Shown piece by piece: positions 5,260 to 6,663 of a stretch of DNA of 6,663 bases. Under the pieces are notes generated by a model. The model saw only the letters and a list, made by a program, of their open reading frames with translations, was not told the DNA's origin and made no database searches. Position 1 is the stretch's first letter. Each line of letters begins with the position of its first letter. The position numbers were made by a program, and so were the translations under genes. Source of the DNA: a bacterium (GTDB lineage Bacteria; KSB1; UBA2214); contig JAKQKF010000345.1 in assembly GCA_029560815.1 (NCBI GenBank), positions 1 to 6,663 of the forward strand, read 5' to 3'.

Positions 5260-6663
5260 TCACTGGCCGGTGGGGACCGGCAGAATGACGCGAAAGGTGG
5301 AGCCCTTGTTGATTTCGCTCTCGACGGCGATCTGGCCGTGATGGTCGTCGACGATGCGGCGGCAGATGGCCAGCCCGAGGCCGGTGCCGGAGATCTTGTG
5401 CGCCAGGGCGTTCCGTGCACGGAAGAACTCGCCAAAAACCTTCTGGATCTCCTCTTTGGAAATGCCGATACCGGTATCGCTGACGGCCACCTCGATATGG
5501 CCGTCGCGCTTTTTCCCCGTCACCCTTACCTCCCCCCTCTCCGGGGTATACTTGATGGCATTGCTGACCAGATTGGCGAAGAGGCGGGCGAGATCGTCCC
5601 GGTTACCGACCACCTGTGGCAGGTTCTCCACCCCCTGAATCGCAACCGAGAGTGACTTGGCTGCAGCCTCATTCTGGTAGAACTGCAGGGTCTCCTCCAG
5701 AACGGGCGCCAGGGAGAGCAGCTCTTTCACCTTGGCCGCACCTCGGCGCTCCGCACGCGACATGTCGAGCAGGTCGTTGATCAGCATGAGCAGGCTGTCG
5801 GCCTTGTCGCGAGAACGGAGGATAATCTCCCGCTCTTTCTGCGGATTGCCGGCCGTGAGTCCGTCGATGATGAGATTGAGATAGCCGGCGATGGCCGCCA
5901 CCGGCGACTTGAGTTCATGGCTGACGAGGCTGACGAAATCGCTCTTGAGCTGGTCGAGTTTCTTATCCTCAGTGATGTCAACCAGCACCGTGACAGTGCC
6001 CCAGACCTCACCCTTGTCATCGTGCAGGGGGGCGGTATTGGACTGGAGGAAGCGCTCCTCCGCAACGGCGAACTCCTTGCTGGTCACCGTGGCCGTCCGG
6101 GCCGCCGTCTCGAGCTCGCCGGCGATAAGCTTTTCGAGATCAGGATTGCCGAGCAGCCCCTCAACGGTAGAGCCGACCGTATTCGCCGGCGGCAGATTGA
6201 GAAGCTTTTGGGCGGCCGGATTCATGAGCACGATCTGTCCGGCGCGGTTGGTGGCTATCAGCCCCTCGCTCATGCAGTTGATCAGAGTCATGGTGCGCGA
6301 TTTTTCATTCGACAACTCGAGCAGATTGCGGTCGCGTTCCCGACGAAGCTCCTCCGCTTCCAGCAGCAGCCAGCGTTTTTCCAGGCCGCGGCGGATTTTG
6401 GTGCGCAGCTCCTCCGGAGAGAAGGGCTTGGGCAGATAGTCATAGGCCCCCTTGCGCATCGCATCCACTGCGGTCTCGATGGTAGCAAAGCCGGTGATGA
6501 TGATGGTGATGATCTGGTCGTTATGGGCCTGGACCTTCTCGAGCACCTCGAGCCCGCCCATCTCCGGCATCATCAGGTCGACCAGGACCATGTCATAGCT
6601 CTTTTGCTGGATCTTCTCCCAGCCAACTCGTCCGTTCTCCGCCAGATCGATGGTGAAACCGGG
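5260..6663 (-). CDS. Hybrid response regulator-PAS-histidine kinase, cytoplasmic (5' end cut by window edge)
   Basis: Two-component signalling kinase with 467 residues visible, numbered from the window edge at 6663; the frame is open beyond it, and the ATG at 6591 is internal to the receiver domain. Domains in order: receiver, missing its first strand and acidic pocket, with phospho-acceptor D29 in VLVDLMMPEMGG, T57 in ITGFA and K79 in PKPF; a charged helical linker about 92-124; a PAS sensor domain about 128-235 (NCMSEGLIATN start, VDITEDK end); HisKA with phospho-acceptor H249 in SHELKSP; and HATPase_c with N368 in the N box, D396-x-G-x-G in G1, the F box near 410-414, and GTGLGL at 426-431 in G2. 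All catalytic boxes are intact. No membrane segment is seen, so it should act in the cytoplasm, sensing through PAS and tuned by phosphorylation of its own receiver. No DNA-binding domain is present, so a separate response regulator is expected. It ends with TGA, just upstream of the DRTGG gene. Confidence 0.95.
   Translation of the reverse strand, partial: PGFTIDLAENGRVGWEKIQQKSYDMVLVDLMMPEMGGLEVLEKVQAHNDQIITIIITGFATIETAVDAMRKGAYDYLPKPFSPEELRTKIRRGLEKRWLLLEAEELRRERDRNLLELSNEKSRTMTLINCMSEGLIATNRAGQIVLMNPAAQKLLNLPPANTVGSTVEGLLGNPDLEKLIAGELETAARTATVTSKEFAVAEERFLQSNTAPLHDDKGEVWGTVTVLVDITEDKKLDQLKSDFVSLVSHELKSPVAAIAGYLNLIIDGLTAGNPQKEREIILRSRDKADSLLMLINDLLDMSRAERRGAAKVKELLSLAPVLEETLQFYQNEAAAKSLSVAIQGVENLPQVVGNRDDLARLFANLVSNAIKYTPERGEVRVTGKKRDGHIEVAVSDTGIGISKEEIQKVFGEFFRARNALAHKISGTGLGLAICRRIVDDHHGQIAVESEINKGSTFRVILPVPTGQ

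Noticed and set aside
5891..6439. Plus-strand frame of 182 codons
   Set aside because: It is opposite the kinase's PAS and linker region. The translation is serine- and arginine-rich low-complexity sequence, typical of an antisense shadow.
5260..6591. Taking the ATG at 6591 as the true start of the kinase
   Set aside because: The frame stays open to 6663, and the 24 residues before the ATG (GFTIDLAENG and so on) are standard receiver-domain sequence. The start lies outside the window.

Overview
The window holds six protein genes, all on the minus strand, read from the right edge to the left. The two edge genes are incomplete: the sensor kinase lacks its 5' end at 6663, and the glycosidase lacks its 3' end at 1. 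There are no RNA genes, mobile elements, CRISPR arrays or plus-strand genes that I can support. The DNA is GC-rich, and the sense codons TTA, CTA and TCA are so rare that long open frames appear on the opposite strand. These are shadows, including one of about 3.6 kb.

Right-hand block (4364-6663), in transcription order: a cytoplasmic receiver-PAS-histidine kinase hybrid, a stand-alone DRTGG-domain protein, and a small ferritin-like (rubrerythrin-type) diiron protein without a rubredoxin domain. Gaps are 32-42 bp, so this is probably one operon. The content suggests redox or metabolic sensing and oxidative-stress or iron handling, but no signal or target can be named.

A 157-bp spacer (4207-4363) follows. 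It carries two GC-rich hairpins but no convincing intrinsic terminator or promoter.

Left-hand block (1-4206): an exported protein with two SGNH/GDSL hydrolase domains in tandem, a POT/PTR-family proton-coupled transporter, and an exported GH20 beta-N-acetylhexosaminidase. Gaps are 12 and 15 bp, each with a Shine-Dalgarno site, so this is almost certainly one transcript. A plausible reading is a small amino-sugar scavenging unit: the esterase removes acyl groups from a glycan, the hexosaminidase releases terminal GlcNAc or GalNAc, and the transporter imports a product, perhaps a peptide-bearing fragment of cell wall. The pathway is inference; the three families are not.

Organism: exported hydrolases with Sec-type signal peptides, strong Shine-Dalgarno sites (AGGAG-like) before several genes, a DRTGG protein and a soluble hybrid kinase fit a GC-rich, probably Gram-negative bacterium with an anaerobic or microaerobic lifestyle. 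The clear Shine-Dalgarno sites argue mildly against a typical Bacteroidota member. Deltaproteobacteria-like or FCB-related lineages (for example Calditrichota or KSB1) are possible, but the phylum cannot be fixed from this window.
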